A stretch of DNA of 39,435 nucleotides. Source: CAMLKC01 sp035493555. GTDB lineage: Bacteria; Patescibacteriota; Saccharimonadia; Saccharimonadales; Saccharimonadaceae. The first letter of the stretch is position 1, and the number at the start of each line of letters is the position of its first letter. Both the position numbers and the translations under genes were made by a program. The stretch spans positions 1-39,435 of the forward strand of contig DATJIC010000012.1 of assembly GCA_035493555.1 (NCBI GenBank), written 5' to 3'. Below, piece after piece: positions 1-7,573 of the stretch. The notes beneath the pieces are model-generated. The model saw only the letters and a program-made list of their open reading frames with translations. It did not search any database and was not told the DNA's origin.

Positions 1-1588
1 GAAGGCGCTGTACGATGCAGTAAAGGTTACGTATGGTCCAAAGGGCCGCAACGTGGTGATCGCGAAAGGCTACGGTGGTCCAACGGTAACCCACGATGGC
101 GTAACGGTTGCCGAGAGTGTTGACTTGCCCGAGAACGATGACGAGACGCTCGGCTACAAAGTGGGGGCAGAACTTATTAAGCAGGCTGCGAGCAAGCTGA
201 ATAAGGTAGCCGGTGATGGTACAACCACCGTAACGGTTCTGACCTACAATATTTTGAAGGAGGCCAACCGTCTTATTGCTGCCGGTCACAATCCGCAGGA
301 ACTCCGAAAAGGTATCGAAGCAGCGGGGGCTGAGGTGGTGAAAAAACTCGACGGCCTGAGCGAAAGCATTGAAGGTAAAAAGGCTCGTGTTGCCGAGGTT
401 GCCACAATCAGTGCGGGCGACGCCAGTATTGGAACACTTATTGCCGACGTGATTGAAAAAGTAGGCAAAGACGGCGTCGTAACGGTAGAGGCTGGCCAGG
501 GTCTTGAGATGGAAGCCGATGTAGTAGAAGGCTTTAATCTTGACCGCGGCTTTGTCAGCGCCCTGTTTGCCACCGATGCCAACCGCCAAGAAGCCGTATA
601 CGAAAAACCAGTTGTTCTTATTACCGACAAAAAGATTTCAAGCGTTCAGGAGTTCCTGCCGATGCTTGAAAAACTGGCCCAGGCCGGTAAAAAGGATGTC
701 GTACTGATTGCCGATGACGTTGAGGGTGAGGCGCTGAGTGTTCTTGTACTCAACAAGCTAAAGGGTGTTTTTAACACGGTGGCCGTCAAGGCACCAGCAT
801 TTGGTGACCGCCGCAAGGAAATCCTGGAGGACATCGCTATTCTTACCGGTGCTACGGTTATTAGCGAAGACCGCGGCATGTCGTTTGAGAACGTTGGTCT
901 TGAAGTGCTTGGCTCTGCCCGCAAGGTAATTGTTGGTAAAGACGAAACGACGATTATCGAAGGCGGCGGCAAGGCAAGCGAGGTAAAAGCCCGGATTGCG
1001 CAGATCCGCGGCCAGGCCGAGAATGCCTCGAGCGAATACGACAAAGAACAATACGAAAAACGCGCGGCGGCGCTTTCGGGCAAAGTGGCGGTTATTAAAG
1101 TCGGCGGTGCATCCGAGACCGAGATCGACGAAAAGAAGTTTCGCGTTGACGACGCCGTTGCCGCAACTAAAGCCGCGCTTGCCGAGGGTATTGTTGCCGG
1201 CGGTGGCGTCAGCCTTGTCAATCTTTCGGCCGCAATTGTCGCCGAAGGCAGTGACAGTATAAGCGCTGGCCGCCAGATTTTGAAAAACGCGCTTCGGCAG
1301 CCGTTCCTCCAGATTATGGCAAACGCTGGCCTTAACAGCGAAGCACTGCTTGCGCAGGTTGAAGCTGGCAAGCCCGGGTTTGGTATTAACGTTAACAGCC
1401 CTGAAAAAGGACTGGTTGACGTAAAGAAAGACGGTGTGATTGACCCGGCACGCGTTACCAAAGAAGCGGTGCAGAATGCGGTGTCTATCGCCTCGACCGC
1501 TGCAACCATGGGTGCGCTGGTTGTTGACATTCCGGAGCCTGAAGCACCTGCTATGGGCGGTGGCATGCCTGGCATGGGGATGATGTAG
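1..1588 (+). CDS. groL: Chaperonin GroEL (60 kDa), 5' end cut by window
   Basis: ATP-driven cytosolic folding chaperonin. The reading frame is open from base 2 and runs into the window edge, so about 20 N-terminal residues are missing; the GTG at 53 is an internal valine codon, not the start. Visible hallmarks are the TYGPKGRNVV segment near the N terminus, the ATP-binding AGDGTTT motif with its catalytic Asp, and a GGMPGMGMM C-terminal tail typical of GroEL. The visible length (about 528 residues) plus the missing part matches the family. A perfect terminator hairpin follows 20 bases after the stop, so this is the last gene of its unit. Whether groES precedes it cannot be seen. Confidence 0.97.
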   Translation, partial: KALYDAVKVTYGPKGRNVVIAKGYGGPTVTHDGVTVAESVDLPENDDETLGYKVGAELIKQAASKLNKVAGDGTTTVTVLTYNILKEANRLIAAGHNPQELRKGIEAAGAEVVKKLDGLSESIEGKKARVAEVATISAGDASIGTLIADVIEKVGKDGVVTVEAGQGLEMEADVVEGFNLDRGFVSALFATDANRQEAVYEKPVVLITDKKISSVQEFLPMLEKLAQAGKKDVVLIADDVEGEALSVLVLNKLKGVFNTVAVKAPAFGDRRKEILEDIAILTGATVISEDRGMSFENVGLEVLGSARKVIVGKDETTIIEGGGKASEVKARIAQIRGQAENASSEYDKEQYEKRAAALSGKVAVIKVGGASETEIDEKKFRVDDAVAATKAALAEGIVAGGGVSLVNLSAAIVAEGSDSISAGRQILKNALRQPFLQIMANAGLNSEALLAQVEAGKPGFGINVNSPEKGLVDVKKDGVIDPARVTKEAVQNAVSIASTAATMGALVVDIPEPEAPAMGGGMPGMGMM

Positions 1589-1608
1589 TTAAAAAGCCCA
1601 AATAGAAC

Positions 1609-1639
1609 AAAACAGACCGTCAGTGTGACGGTCTGTTTT
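1609..1639 (+). terminator. Intrinsic terminator of groEL
   Basis: A perfect 14-bp stem (AAAACAGACCGTCA paired with TGACGGTCTGTTTT) around a GTG loop, with A-tract and T-tract flanks built into the stem. It sits just after the groEL stop and would also work on the opposite strand. Confidence 0.93.
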
Positions 1640-1660
1640 AGTAGTAAGCGTTGCTGCGTA

Positions 1661-1696
1661 GGTGCGGAGGCGGCCAGCTGGCCACTCCTCCGCACC
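1661..1696 (-). terminator. GC-rich hairpin 3' of the SnoaL-like gene
   Basis: GGTGCGGAGG pairs with CCTCCGCACC (10 bp), enclosing a second small palindrome GGCCAGCTGGCC. A short CCCCG/CGGGG stem (1695-1708) lies between it and the stop codon of the minus-strand gene. No U-tract follows in the minus direction, so it may be a 3'-end stabiliser rather than a classical terminator. The same design recurs after other GC-rich genes in this window. Confidence 0.7.
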
Positions 1697-1711
1697 CCGC
1701 AACCGGGGCTT

Positions 1712-2146
1712 CTAGTTCCGGAACATCTGGGCCATCGTGTGGCCCATGTCCGTCACCACCTCGATAGAGCGGATCTTGTTGCCCTCGAACTCGACGCGGT
1801 CTTGTGAGGGGACCTCGATGATCTCACCGGTCGGCTGGGCGGTGTGCCTGCCGTCGGCGCTCGTGAGGACTCCGCTGAATGTCATCGTCATCTTGTAGGT
1901 GATGACGAGGCGGTTCTCGGCCGGGTCCTCCGAGACGTTCACGACCTTGATCTTTCGGCCGAGGTCGGGGAAGGCGACGCGCTGGCGTCGGATCTCCCGC
2001 ACGAGTTCGGCGAAGACCATGTCCGGCTTGGTTTCACCGAAGCTGGCCCTGAACCCGGGAGCGATGAGCTGCTGTGCTCGGGTCGTTTCGCCTTTCAGGA
2101 GGGCCTCCAGAAAGGCGCGGTAGTTACTTTCTCGTAGCGAGGGCAT
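1712..2146 (-). CDS. SnoaL-like / NTF2-fold small protein, GC-rich solitary gene
   Basis: A 144-residue soluble protein. The second half carries the layout of SnoaL-like 'ester cyclase' proteins: a FPDLG segment near residue 60, a hydrophobic strand ending in YKMTMTFSG, then PTGEIIEVPSQDRVEF and EGNKIRSIEVV, with a terminal MAQM. Many proteins of this NTF2-like fold are not cyclases, so no substrate is assigned. The ATG at 2146 is preceded by GGAGAG with a 5-nt spacing. The gene stands alone, has a strong GC bias at third codon positions unlike its neighbours, and is flanked by AT-rich DNA carrying its own promoter and a GC-rich 3' hairpin. Transfer from a GC-rich donor is likely by composition, but this is inferred. 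Confidence 0.7.
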   Translation of the reverse strand: MPSLRESNYRAFLEALLKGETTRAQQLIAPGFRASFGETKPDMVFAELVREIRRQRVAFPDLGRKIKVVNVSEDPAENRLVITYKMTMTFSGVLTSADGRHTAQPTGEIIEVPSQDRVEFEGNKIRSIEVVTDMGHTMAQMFRN

Positions 2147-2178
2147 ACATGCTCTCCGTATCTGTCCGGTTGCGTATT

Positions 2179-2231
2179 GGTGCGGGTGTGCACCGAATAT
2201 TTATTGTAAAATATTTATAAACATATTGCAA
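2179..2231 (-). promoter_or_regulatory. Promoter and 5' hairpin of the SnoaL-like gene
   Basis: On the minus strand TTGCAA (2226-2231) and TACAAT (2203-2208) are separated by exactly 17 bp. Transcription would begin near 2196, directly at a GGTGC/GCACC hairpin (2179-2194), giving a leader of about 50 nt. The spacer and hexamers closely resemble the promoter at 33774-33802. Confidence 0.8.
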
Positions 2232-2254
2232 ATGCAAAAATAAAAGCGTTGGTG

Positions 2255-2284
2255 CTAAAAACCCGCCTGAACGGCGGGGTTTAG
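2255..2284 (-). terminator. Intrinsic terminator of the Pro-rich hypothetical gene
   Basis: Stem AACCCGCC / GGCGGGGTT with a short TGAAC loop, followed on the minus strand by a run of T. It lies five bases beyond the stop of the minus-strand gene at 2289. Confidence 0.88.
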
Positions 2285-2288
2285 CGTG

Positions 2289-2795
2289 TTAGATGGCGGG
2301 CTGTTGCGGACCCGAGAGATAGTCGATTTCTTTAATGACATCCAGGAGTGCCTGCGCGCGACGGGCTTCGTCTGCAATGTTGCGGGCTGCTTCGTGAGCT
2401 GGCGCGATAAGGGCTTGGTCGTCGGTTGAGCGTAGAAGCAGAAGGTAAGTGTCAAACTTTTCTTCCGGCGCAACGTTTAGCTTGTCAACAAGAGGACGAA
2501 GTTCGCTCAGCGCATCTTTTTTAATAGACTCCAGGTCGCCGCCGCCCATTGAAGGCATCGCGGGCGGTATAGGTGAAAGCGGAGCAACTGGTACTTCGGG
2601 AGCCATAGTTGGTGCCGGGTCTTCAACCTGTGGTGCTGGCATTGTCATAGGGTCTGGTGTTTGTACGTCTGTTGGAGTATCGTTTGCGATCGGCGCTGTT
2701 GCGGCCTCTTCGGCTTGCTGGTTAACGCCAGCAAGAACTTTGGCTAGTTCCTGATCGTCGCTAATTGGTTGCTGACTTGTTGGTTGAATATCCAT
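2289..2795 (-). CDS. Hypothetical protein with Pro/Ala-rich linker and helical C-terminal domain
   Basis: Family not recognised. From the ATG at 2795 the protein has 168 residues. The first 30 are Gln/Asn-rich, residues about 35-85 form a low-complexity Pro/Met/Val linker, and from about residue 90 (LESIKKDALSEL) the sequence is predicted mostly helical and charged, ending SGPQQPAI. There is no signal peptide or membrane segment. A GTG at 2801 is also in frame, but AGAGGTGGGC just before the ATG serves better as a ribosome site for the ATG. It is divergent from pgi and has its own terminator. The layout suggests a disordered tether plus a helical interaction domain; the function is unknown. 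Confidence 0.8.
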   Translation of the reverse strand: MDIQPTSQQPISDDQELAKVLAGVNQQAEEAATAPIANDTPTDVQTPDPMTMPAPQVEDPAPTMAPEVPVAPLSPIPPAMPSMGGGDLESIKKDALSELRPLVDKLNVAPEEKFDTYLLLLRSTDDQALIAPAHEAARNIADEARRAQALLDVIKEIDYLSGPQQPAI

Positions 2796-2935
2796 GCCCA
2801 CCTCTAATATTAGTACTTATGCTTCTTTACTAAATACTGTATCATAATAGGAGGATACGAGTAAAGGATACGGACTTATTATACTGAGACCGTAGGAATA
2901 AGCTCGCTAAGCAGATAAAAGCAAAGGGTGGGTAT

Positions 2936-3979
2936 ATGTTAGACGATAATAATGTTTTACGGCAACGCGATCCTGAAGACGCGTTAGGTGTCGCCGCCGC
3001 TCAATTTGAGCAGGCACGGTTTTCAGTAAAGGTAGCCGAACCCGAACACGACGGCCGTGAAATTACGCGCGTTGTGGTTGTGGGGATGGGTGGTTCCGCT
3101 TTGGCTGCGCTTCTTGCCAAGGCCTGGCTTAAGAATGAAATGACCGTACCGTTTGAAGTCGTACGCACCTATGACTTACCCGAATACGTTGACTACAATA
3201 CCTTGGTTATCGCGAGCAGCTACTCGGGGAATACCGAAGAAACGCTAGCCGGGCTTCAGGCGGCACGCGACAAATCGGCCCAAACCGCAATCATCGCAGC
3301 CGGAGGCAAGCTGCAGACTATCGCTAGTGACGAATCGATCTCGAACGTTTTACTACCGGCAAATCTCCAGCCGCGTATGGCAGTTATTTATAATCTCCGC
3401 GCGCTTATTGCGATTTTGGCACACTTTGGCATTGTCAGTTACGACCGTTTTGGAGAGATTGCCGACTGCGCCGACTGGCTGGGCGAGGAAACCCTCAACT
3501 GGGTCAGCGGTGTCACTACTGCTAAAAACTACGCCAAACAGCTAGCGCTGCTGAGCGTAGGAAAGTCGCCGGTATTTTATGCCGGAGGTCTTATGGCCCC
3601 GGTTGCCTACAAATGGAAAATCAGCTGGAACGAAAATGCTAAAAACCTTGCGTTCTGGAACGAATATCCCGAGTTTAACCACAACGAATTCCTCGGCTGG
3701 ACTTCGCACCCTATTGAAAAACCGTTCGCCGTGTTCGATCTTGTCAGTCAGTTTGAACACCCGCGTATCTTAAAGCGGTTTGAGATCAGCGACCGGCTAC
3801 TGAGCGGCAAAAGGCCAAAAGCGATGCCTATCCACCTCAAAGGGGACAGTGTCATTGCCCAAATGCTTTGGGGAAGTATCTTGGCCGACTTTGTCAGCAT
3901 TTACGTCGCTATTTTAAATGGCGTTGACCCAACTCCCGTGCCACTTATTGAAAAACTGAAAAAAGAACTCGAAGACTAA
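2936..3979 (+). CDS. Bifunctional phosphoglucose/phosphomannose isomerase (SIS-domain type)
   Basis: Interconverts glucose-6-P (and mannose-6-P) with fructose-6-P. At 347 residues it is the short SIS-domain PGI/PMI type known from archaea and CPR bacteria, not the 550-residue classical Pgi. Seen: GMGGSALAA near residue 50 (first sugar-phosphate site), SSYSGNTEET near residue 94, a Rossmann-like strand IIAAGG, and a second SIS half with FNHNEFLGW near residue 245. The start is the ATG after AAAGGGTGGGTAT. It ends three bases before the convergent MacB-type permease gene. Together with zwf at 13.3 kb it supplies entry points to central carbon metabolism and sugar-nucleotide synthesis. Confidence 0.92.
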   Translation: MLDDNNVLRQRDPEDALGVAAAQFEQARFSVKVAEPEHDGREITRVVVVGMGGSALAALLAKAWLKNEMTVPFEVVRTYDLPEYVDYNTLVIASSYSGNTEETLAGLQAARDKSAQTAIIAAGGKLQTIASDESISNVLLPANLQPRMAVIYNLRALIAILAHFGIVSYDRFGEIADCADWLGEETLNWVSGVTTAKNYAKQLALLSVGKSPVFYAGGLMAPVAYKWKISWNENAKNLAFWNEYPEFNHNEFLGWTSHPIEKPFAVFDLVSQFEHPRILKRFEISDRLLSGKRPKAMPIHLKGDSVIAQMLWGSILADFVSIYVAILNGVDPTPVPLIEKLKKELED

Positions 3980-3982
3980 TTT

Positions 3983-5215
3983 TTAGTGGTATTGGCGAAG
4001 TGACTCTATAGGGTCTTTTCGTGCTGCCCGAAGGGCTGGGTAAAGACCAAACACAACCCCAACGATGATCGAGGTGCCAAGGGCGATGGCCGCTATCTGC
4101 CATGTGAGTGCTGGGTTAAAGGTGAGGAAGGTACTGATAAGAAACGCAATGCCGTATCCGCTAATAAAACCAAGCAGACCCCCGAAGCTACTAATAATAA
4201 GCGATTCAACCAAAAACTGAACAATAATATTACCGCTGCTGGCGCCTACTGCTTTTCGCAGGCCGATCTCGCGCGTCCGTTCGGCGACACCGACAAGCAT
4301 GATGTTCATGATTCCTACGCCGCCAACGACAAGGGATATCGCCGCAATGAGGGTCATAATGGCGGTAATGGCATAAAAGAAGCGGTTAGCGGGCTGGGCG
4401 ATTTCTTGCCCCGAAAGAACGCTAAAATCCCTTTCTCCCAGATGGCTATTAGTCAGTTTGGCGGTGATATCCTTGATAACACCCGGCAGGTCCGCCTTAT
4501 TTTTAGCCCGCACGTCAATCTGCTGGATCTGCGCCGTTCCCTGATGGAAGCTTTTTCCTCCCTCAAGACTTAAGACAGCCGCATGGTCAAAATCGACACT
4601 GTTAAAATTAATAGGATTATTGATGGTTTTAAAAACGCCAATGACGGTAAATTGCTGGCCGCCCGATGTAAAGGTTTGGCCGATTGGCTGGTCGGTCCCA
4701 AAAAGGTCAACCGAAAGCCGGCTGCCTATAACGGCAGTGTTCTTATTGGTGACACTATCGATAAACTGGCCGTCGCGCATAGGAAGCTGTGCGATATCTG
4801 CAAGGGCGGGTGTCGTGGCAACGATAGTTCCTTGCGGTACGGTGTTTGAACTTGATTTGAGCGTGCTGTTAATGATCATGAGGGGTGCGGCCGCATCGAC
4901 ACCTTTTATGGCCTGGATATCCTCGTAATCCTGCTCGGTGATGGTACTTGTCGTGTAGGTTTGTTCGGTGGTGGGATTAGTAAAGCCCTCAAACCCACGT
5001 TGCGGAATGCCGGGACGCACAACGGCAATGTTGTCGCCGAGCGCAGCAACCTGCCCGGAGATAACCTGGGTAATACCTCCCGAAAGCGACAAGACAACCG
5101 TAATGCTGGCGACACCGATGGCAACACCGGTGGTCGTTAAAATACTGCGCATCCTCGTTAGGCGTAGCGAGTGGAGGGCGTTTTGGATGTGCTCGATAAT
5201 AAGGGGGCGGTTCAT
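3983..5215 (-). CDS. ABC transporter permease, MacB/FtsX type
   Basis: Membrane subunit of a MacB-like (mechanotransmission) ABC exporter. The 410 residues show an N-terminal transmembrane helix (about 25-50), a large extracytoplasmic MacB periplasmic-core-like domain (about 50-280), and three C-terminal helices forming the FtsX domain, including the GGVGIMNIMLVGVAERTREI signature and the conserved segment GLRKAVGAS. The ATG overlaps the stop of the upstream ATPase gene (ATGA), so the two are translationally coupled and form one transporter. In a monoderm-like cell it would export peptides or lipid-like molecules or act on the envelope; the substrate cannot be read from sequence. Confidence 0.93.
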   Translation of the reverse strand: MNRPLIIEHIQNALHSLRLTRMRSILTTTGVAIGVASITVVLSLSGGITQVISGQVAALGDNIAVVRPGIPQRGFEGFTNPTTEQTYTTSTITEQDYEDIQAIKGVDAAAPLMIINSTLKSSSNTVPQGTIVATTPALADIAQLPMRDGQFIDSVTNKNTAVIGSRLSVDLFGTDQPIGQTFTSGGQQFTVIGVFKTINNPINFNSVDFDHAAVLSLEGGKSFHQGTAQIQQIDVRAKNKADLPGVIKDITAKLTNSHLGERDFSVLSGQEIAQPANRFFYAITAIMTLIAAISLVVGGVGIMNIMLVGVAERTREIGLRKAVGASSGNIIVQFLVESLIISSFGGLLGFISGYGIAFLISTFLTFNPALTWQIAAIALGTSIIVGVVFGLYPALRAARKDPIESLRQYH

Positions 5216-6012
5216 TTTTTCTTCGCTTTCGTCTTTGATTTTTTGGTTTGCCGGGTAGTTTTTGGACGACGACTGGCGAGGCTGACTTTTGGTGCGGTTT
5301 TTACTAGTTCGATAGGTGTTTTAGTGTCGCTGGCGATCTGGCCGTCGAGCATATGGATAACGCGCGAGGCATAGGTAGTAAGGTCGGGGTTGTGGGTGAC
5401 CATAATAATAGTGTTGCCGCGCTTGTGGATGTCGGAAAGTTCCTCCATGATAATATGGCTCGACTTGCTGTCCAGGTTGCCGGTGGGCTCGTCTGCCAGC
5501 ACGATAGAGGGATTGTTAACTAGCGCGCGGGCAATGGCAACACGCTGCATCTGGCCGCCCGAAAGCTGCCACGGCATATAATATTCGCGCTCGGACAAAT
5601 GGAAGTTTTTTAGACTATCGCTCGCCTGTTTAAGCCGGCGTACGCGGCTCATACCTTTGTAGGCAAGGGGAAGCGCGACATTTTCAATGACACTAAGACG
5701 GTTAATAAGATTAAAACTTTGAAACACGAACCCGATTTGCTGGCTGCGGATGCGTGCGTGCCGGCTGCTGCTCATTTTTTCAACGCTTTTCCCATCAAGA
5801 AAATACTCGCCTTCGTTTGCACGGTCGAGTAGTCCTAAAATATTCAGCAGGGTGGTTTTGCCGCAGCCGCTTGGCCCCATGATGGTGATAAATTCGCCCT
5901 TTTCAATTTGCAGGTCGATCTCATCCAGGACTGTTTGCTCGGCGTCGCCCATTCCGTACTTTTTTGTAAGGCCCTTAAGTTCGATGACGGGCAGTGTTTT
6001 CTTTTTGGCCAT
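5212..6012 (-). CDS. ABC transporter ATP-binding protein, MacB/LolD type
   Basis: Energising subunit for the adjacent MacB-like permease. Walker A GPSGCGKTT, Q-loop FVFQSFNL, signature LSGGQMQRVAIARAL, Walker B VLADEPTGNLD and the switch His in MVTHNPD are all present. The protein is about 266 residues from MAKKK, with a Lys/Arg-rich tail (last about 25 residues) beyond the usual domain. An upstream in-frame codon at 6051 is unlikely because a promoter (TTGCTT, 18 bp, TATAAT) occupies that region and would start transcription almost at the ATG at 6012. Confidence 0.94.
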   Translation of the reverse strand: MAKKKTLPVIELKGLTKKYGMGDAEQTVLDEIDLQIEKGEFITIMGPSGCGKTTLLNILGLLDRANEGEYFLDGKSVEKMSSSRHARIRSQQIGFVFQSFNLINRLSVIENVALPLAYKGMSRVRRLKQASDSLKNFHLSEREYYMPWQLSGGQMQRVAIARALVNNPSIVLADEPTGNLDSKSSHIIMEELSDIHKRGNTIIMVTHNPDLTTYASRVIHMLDGQIASDTKTPIELVKTAPKVSLASRRPKTTRQTKKSKTKAKKK

Positions 6013-6021
6013 TCTCCCCTT

Positions 6022-6051
6022 ATTATAGGTACGGCGTAAAGAGAAAAGCAA
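6022..6051 (-). promoter_or_regulatory. Promoter of the MacB-type ABC operon
   Basis: Minus-strand TTGCTT (6046-6051), 18-bp spacer, TATAAT (6022-6027). Only 9 nt separate the -10 box from the ATG, so the mRNA leader would be a few bases at most, although AAGGGGAG lies in that gap. Confidence 0.75.
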
Positions 6052-6130
6052 CCATAAGAGGGGCGTAAATTATACAACTGGTAAATAAGGAGTCGCGTGG
6101 TTGCACATCTGGTAAAATAAGAAAGGTTAC

Positions 6131-6220
6131 GGAGAGGTGGCCGAGTGGTTGAAGGCGCACGCTTGGAAAGCGTGTGTGCCAGCAATGGTACCGCAGGTTC
6201 GAATCCTGTTCTCTCCGCCA
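6131..6220 (+). tRNA. tRNA-Ser (anticodon GGA)
   Basis: A 90-base class II tRNA. The acceptor stem GGAGAGG pairs with the 3' part CTCTCC, the anticodon stem CACGC/GCGTG encloses TTGGAAA (anticodon GGA), a long variable arm follows, the T arm contains GGTTCGAATCC, and the 3' CCA is encoded. It reads UCC/UCU serine codons. Confidence 0.96.
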
Positions 6221-6258
6221 TAAAAATAGAACATACATTCGTATGTTCTATTTTTATG
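6219..6258 (+). terminator. Intrinsic terminator after tRNA-Ser
   Basis: An 18-bp perfect inverted repeat starting at the tRNA's terminal CA and running through TAAAAATAGAACATAC, with an ATTC loop and a T-rich descending arm. It is symmetrical enough to act in both directions. Confidence 0.9.
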
Positions 6259-6277
6259 GGCAATGGCAAGTAGTGCC

Positions 6278-6310
6278 CCTGGCCCGCGCACGTAAGCAGC
6301 GCGGGCCAGG
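6278..6310 (-). terminator. GC-rich hairpin 3' of the first paralogous GC-rich gene
   Basis: Perfect 12-bp stem CCTGGCCCGCGC / GCGCGGGCCAGG with a 9-nt loop, about 25 bases beyond the stop of the minus-strand gene at 6336. No U-tract follows in that direction. Confidence 0.72.
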
Positions 6311-6335
6311 GTGGTTCGACGAGGAGTCCCGGCGT

Positions 6336-6692
6336 CTATAAACCCTCGACCCGGGAAGGATCCAGGATGATCTGGCCGGGGAGGTGGAGGACCGTTGTTT
6401 CGCCGGTTACCTCCGAATGAAGCTGGACGCGTCCTCCTCCGATGTCGGTTGCGGTGTACAGGAGGGGGTTGGCTTTGTAGATGATGTTGATCATCGCCGT
6501 CCACTTCGTGGGGTTGGGGTAGGGGGTCCCTCGCGCCATCCACTCAGGGGTGATGTTGAGGGTGACGACGCCGCCCTTCATCACCATGGCGGCGGTTTTG
6601 ATCTTGCCGCGGATGACGAGGTGGTTCTCCGGGTTTCGCACCTCGAACTGCCCTCCGGCAAACCGCCGGAAAGTTTCGCCTGTGAACTCCAT
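6336..6692 (-). CDS. Unknown GC-rich solitary gene, paralog of the next gene
   Basis: Family not recognised; 118 residues from the ATG at 6692, which follows GGAGGAC with a short spacing. An in-frame extension upstream to 6755 would run through the promoter and is rejected. The sequence is predicted all-beta: GGQFEVRNPENHLVIRG, a hydrophobic strand VVTLNITPEW, then PTKWTAMINIIY and two more strands, ending ILDPSRVEGL. It aligns over its length with the 122-residue product at 6841-7209 (shared GGQ, RG/CG-K/E-I, PT-W, DPS/NPSDV-GL positions), so the two are divergent duplicates. It has no signal peptide, is strongly GC-biased and stands alone between a 3' hairpin and its own promoter. Confidence 0.75.
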   Translation of the reverse strand: MEFTGETFRRFAGGQFEVRNPENHLVIRGKIKTAAMVMKGGVVTLNITPEWMARGTPYPNPTKWTAMINIIYKANPLLYTATDIGGGRVQLHSEVTGETTVLHLPGQIILDPSRVEGL

Positions 6693-6726
6693 CAGTCCTC
6701 CAGCAATCGGATTGGTCGAACAAATA

Positions 6727-6755
6727 CTTATATCATGTAAATAATAAAAAAGCAA
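6727..6755 (-). promoter_or_regulatory. Promoter of the GC-rich gene at 6336-6692
   Basis: Minus-strand TTGCTT (6750-6755), exactly 17 bp, TATAAG (6727-6732). Predicted start near 6720 gives a leader of about 28 nt that includes the GGAGG ribosome site. The -35 side (TTGCTTTTTTA) matches the promoter at 39288-39316. Confidence 0.78.
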
Positions 6756-6787
6756 CGATCCGCTGATCGATGCAGGGTTGTTGCCTC

Positions 6788-6822
6788 CCCCAGGCCTGCG
6801 GTTGTTGCGTGCAGACCTGGGG
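6788..6822 (-). terminator. GC-rich hairpin 3' of the second paralogous GC-rich gene
   Basis: CCCCAGGCCTGC pairs with GCAGACCTGGGG (11 of 12 positions, one C/A mismatch) around an 11-nt loop. It lies 19 bases past the stop of the minus-strand gene at 6841, and no U-tract follows. Confidence 0.7.
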
Positions 6823-6840
6823 TACGTGGGCGGGCTGGCT

Positions 6841-7209
6841 CTAGGGGAGCTGCCTCAGGCCCACGACGTCGCTGGGGTTCAGCGTTGGTGCGCTTGCGGG
6901 GTAGAGGAACACGAGTTCATTCGCCACGGCGCTGCGCAGGATGTAACGCCCCTTGCTGAGCTTGGTGACGTGGAAGTTCGCCAGAGCGACATCGAAGTCA
7001 AGCTCCGTGGTCTGGTTGACCCACCTGGTCGGACGTTGGGCCGAGCCCTGGCCTGCCGCCTTCCAGTTCAGCCGAACCCGGAGCACTGCTTCGTTGCCGC
7101 TGCCGACAACAGTGATCTCTCTGATCTCGCCACAGAACACACTGCTCAGGTTCTGTGCCTTGATCTGGCCGCCCACAAGAGTTTGGACGATCCGGTTCGT
7201 TAACTCCAT
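6841..7209 (-). CDS. Unknown GC-rich solitary gene, paralog of the preceding gene
   Basis: Family not recognised; 122 residues. The ATG at 7209 follows GAGGGAG with a 4-nt gap. Predicted beta strands (GEIREITVVG, EAVLRVRLNW, TTELDFDVALANFHV, GRYILRSAVANELVFLY) follow the same order as in the 118-residue neighbour. Position-by-position similarity (GGQ near residue 14, PTRW versus PTKW, terminal PSDVVGL versus PSRVEGL) indicates duplication and divergence. The two copies carry separate promoters and separate 3' hairpins, so they are not one operon. Third codon positions are almost all G or C, unlike the nrd genes next door. The function is unknown. Confidence 0.75.
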   Translation of the reverse strand: MELTNRIVQTLVGGQIKAQNLSSVFCGEIREITVVGSGNEAVLRVRLNWKAAGQGSAQRPTRWVNQTTELDFDVALANFHVTKLSKGRYILRSAVANELVFLYPASAPTLNPSDVVGLRQLP

Positions 7210-7309
7210 AACACTCCCTCAATCACTCCAATAGCGACCTGTCAGTTATACCATATGCCACAGGGAGATAAAATAGGGCCAGGCTTAGGAGTACTAAGTT
7301 TTTAAAAAC

Positions 7310-7323
7310 CGCTATATATAGCG
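7310..7323. promoter_or_regulatory. NrdR-box-like palindrome 1
   Basis: CGCTATATATAGCG is a perfect 14-bp palindrome matching the AT core of NrdR boxes. It lies about 91 bp upstream of the paired boxes, so it may be an auxiliary site. Confidence 0.45.
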
Positions 7324-7392
7324 TTGTAAATAACAAACAGCACACTACAAGGTGTAAATGAGCTTGTGGTAATAAAAACACGACAAAAATGC

Positions 7393-7421
7393 TTGAAAAC
7401 CAGCTATATAGTGTCTATAGT
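7393..7421 (+). promoter_or_regulatory. nrdA promoter
   Basis: TTGAAA (7393-7398), 17-bp spacer, TATAGT (7416-7421). One NrdR-like box lies in the spacer and another begins right at the expected transcription start (about 7428), the arrangement expected for repression. Confidence 0.7.
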
Positions 7422-7446
7422 CATATCCAGACACTATATACATAGT
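7399..7446 (+). promoter_or_regulatory. Paired NrdR boxes
   Basis: Box A centres on CTATATAG (7404-7411) and continues into GTGT; box B is ACACTATATACATAGT (7431-7446). Centre-to-centre spacing is 31 bp, about three helical turns, as is usual for NrdR box pairs. NrdR is the ATP/dATP-sensing repressor of ribonucleotide reductase operons; its gene is not in this window. Confidence 0.7.
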
Positions 7447-7573
7447 AGTTCAATAAAAACACACATTTAGCAAGGAGGGTAACGCGACGCTACGGCGGTA
7501 TCTTTCTTGTGCCCTTTGAGACGGGGTGTGAGGTAGAAATATAACTATATAACGTAGCAGGGGATATAAGGGG

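Larger units (their letters stand above)
7210..7573. promoter_or_regulatory. 364-base gene-free region: divergent promoters and nrd regulatory region
   Basis: The left end holds the minus-strand promoter of the gene at 6841-7209: an extended -10 TGGTATAAC (hexamer at 7245-7250) with a weak -35. The remainder is AT-rich and controls nrdA. It contains a palindrome GTTTTTAAAAAC (7298-7309), three NrdR-box-like repeats, a sigma70-type promoter at 7393-7421, and about 145 bases of leader with a possible second promoter (TTGAGA 7516-7521, 18 bp, TATAAC 7540-7545). AAGGAGGG at 7471-7480 resembles a ribosome site, but no start codon follows at a usable distance. No ORF in the region is convincing. 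Confidence 0.7.

Noticed and set aside
53..55. GTG as start of groEL
   Set aside because: The frame stays open to the window edge and the upstream residues (ALYDAVKVTYGPKG) are conserved GroEL sequence.
7471..7530. AAGGAGGG-led small peptide in the nrdA leader
   Set aside because: No ATG, GTG or TTG follows at 5-10 nt spacing; the only open stretch (TTG at about 7507) is about ten codons with no further support.
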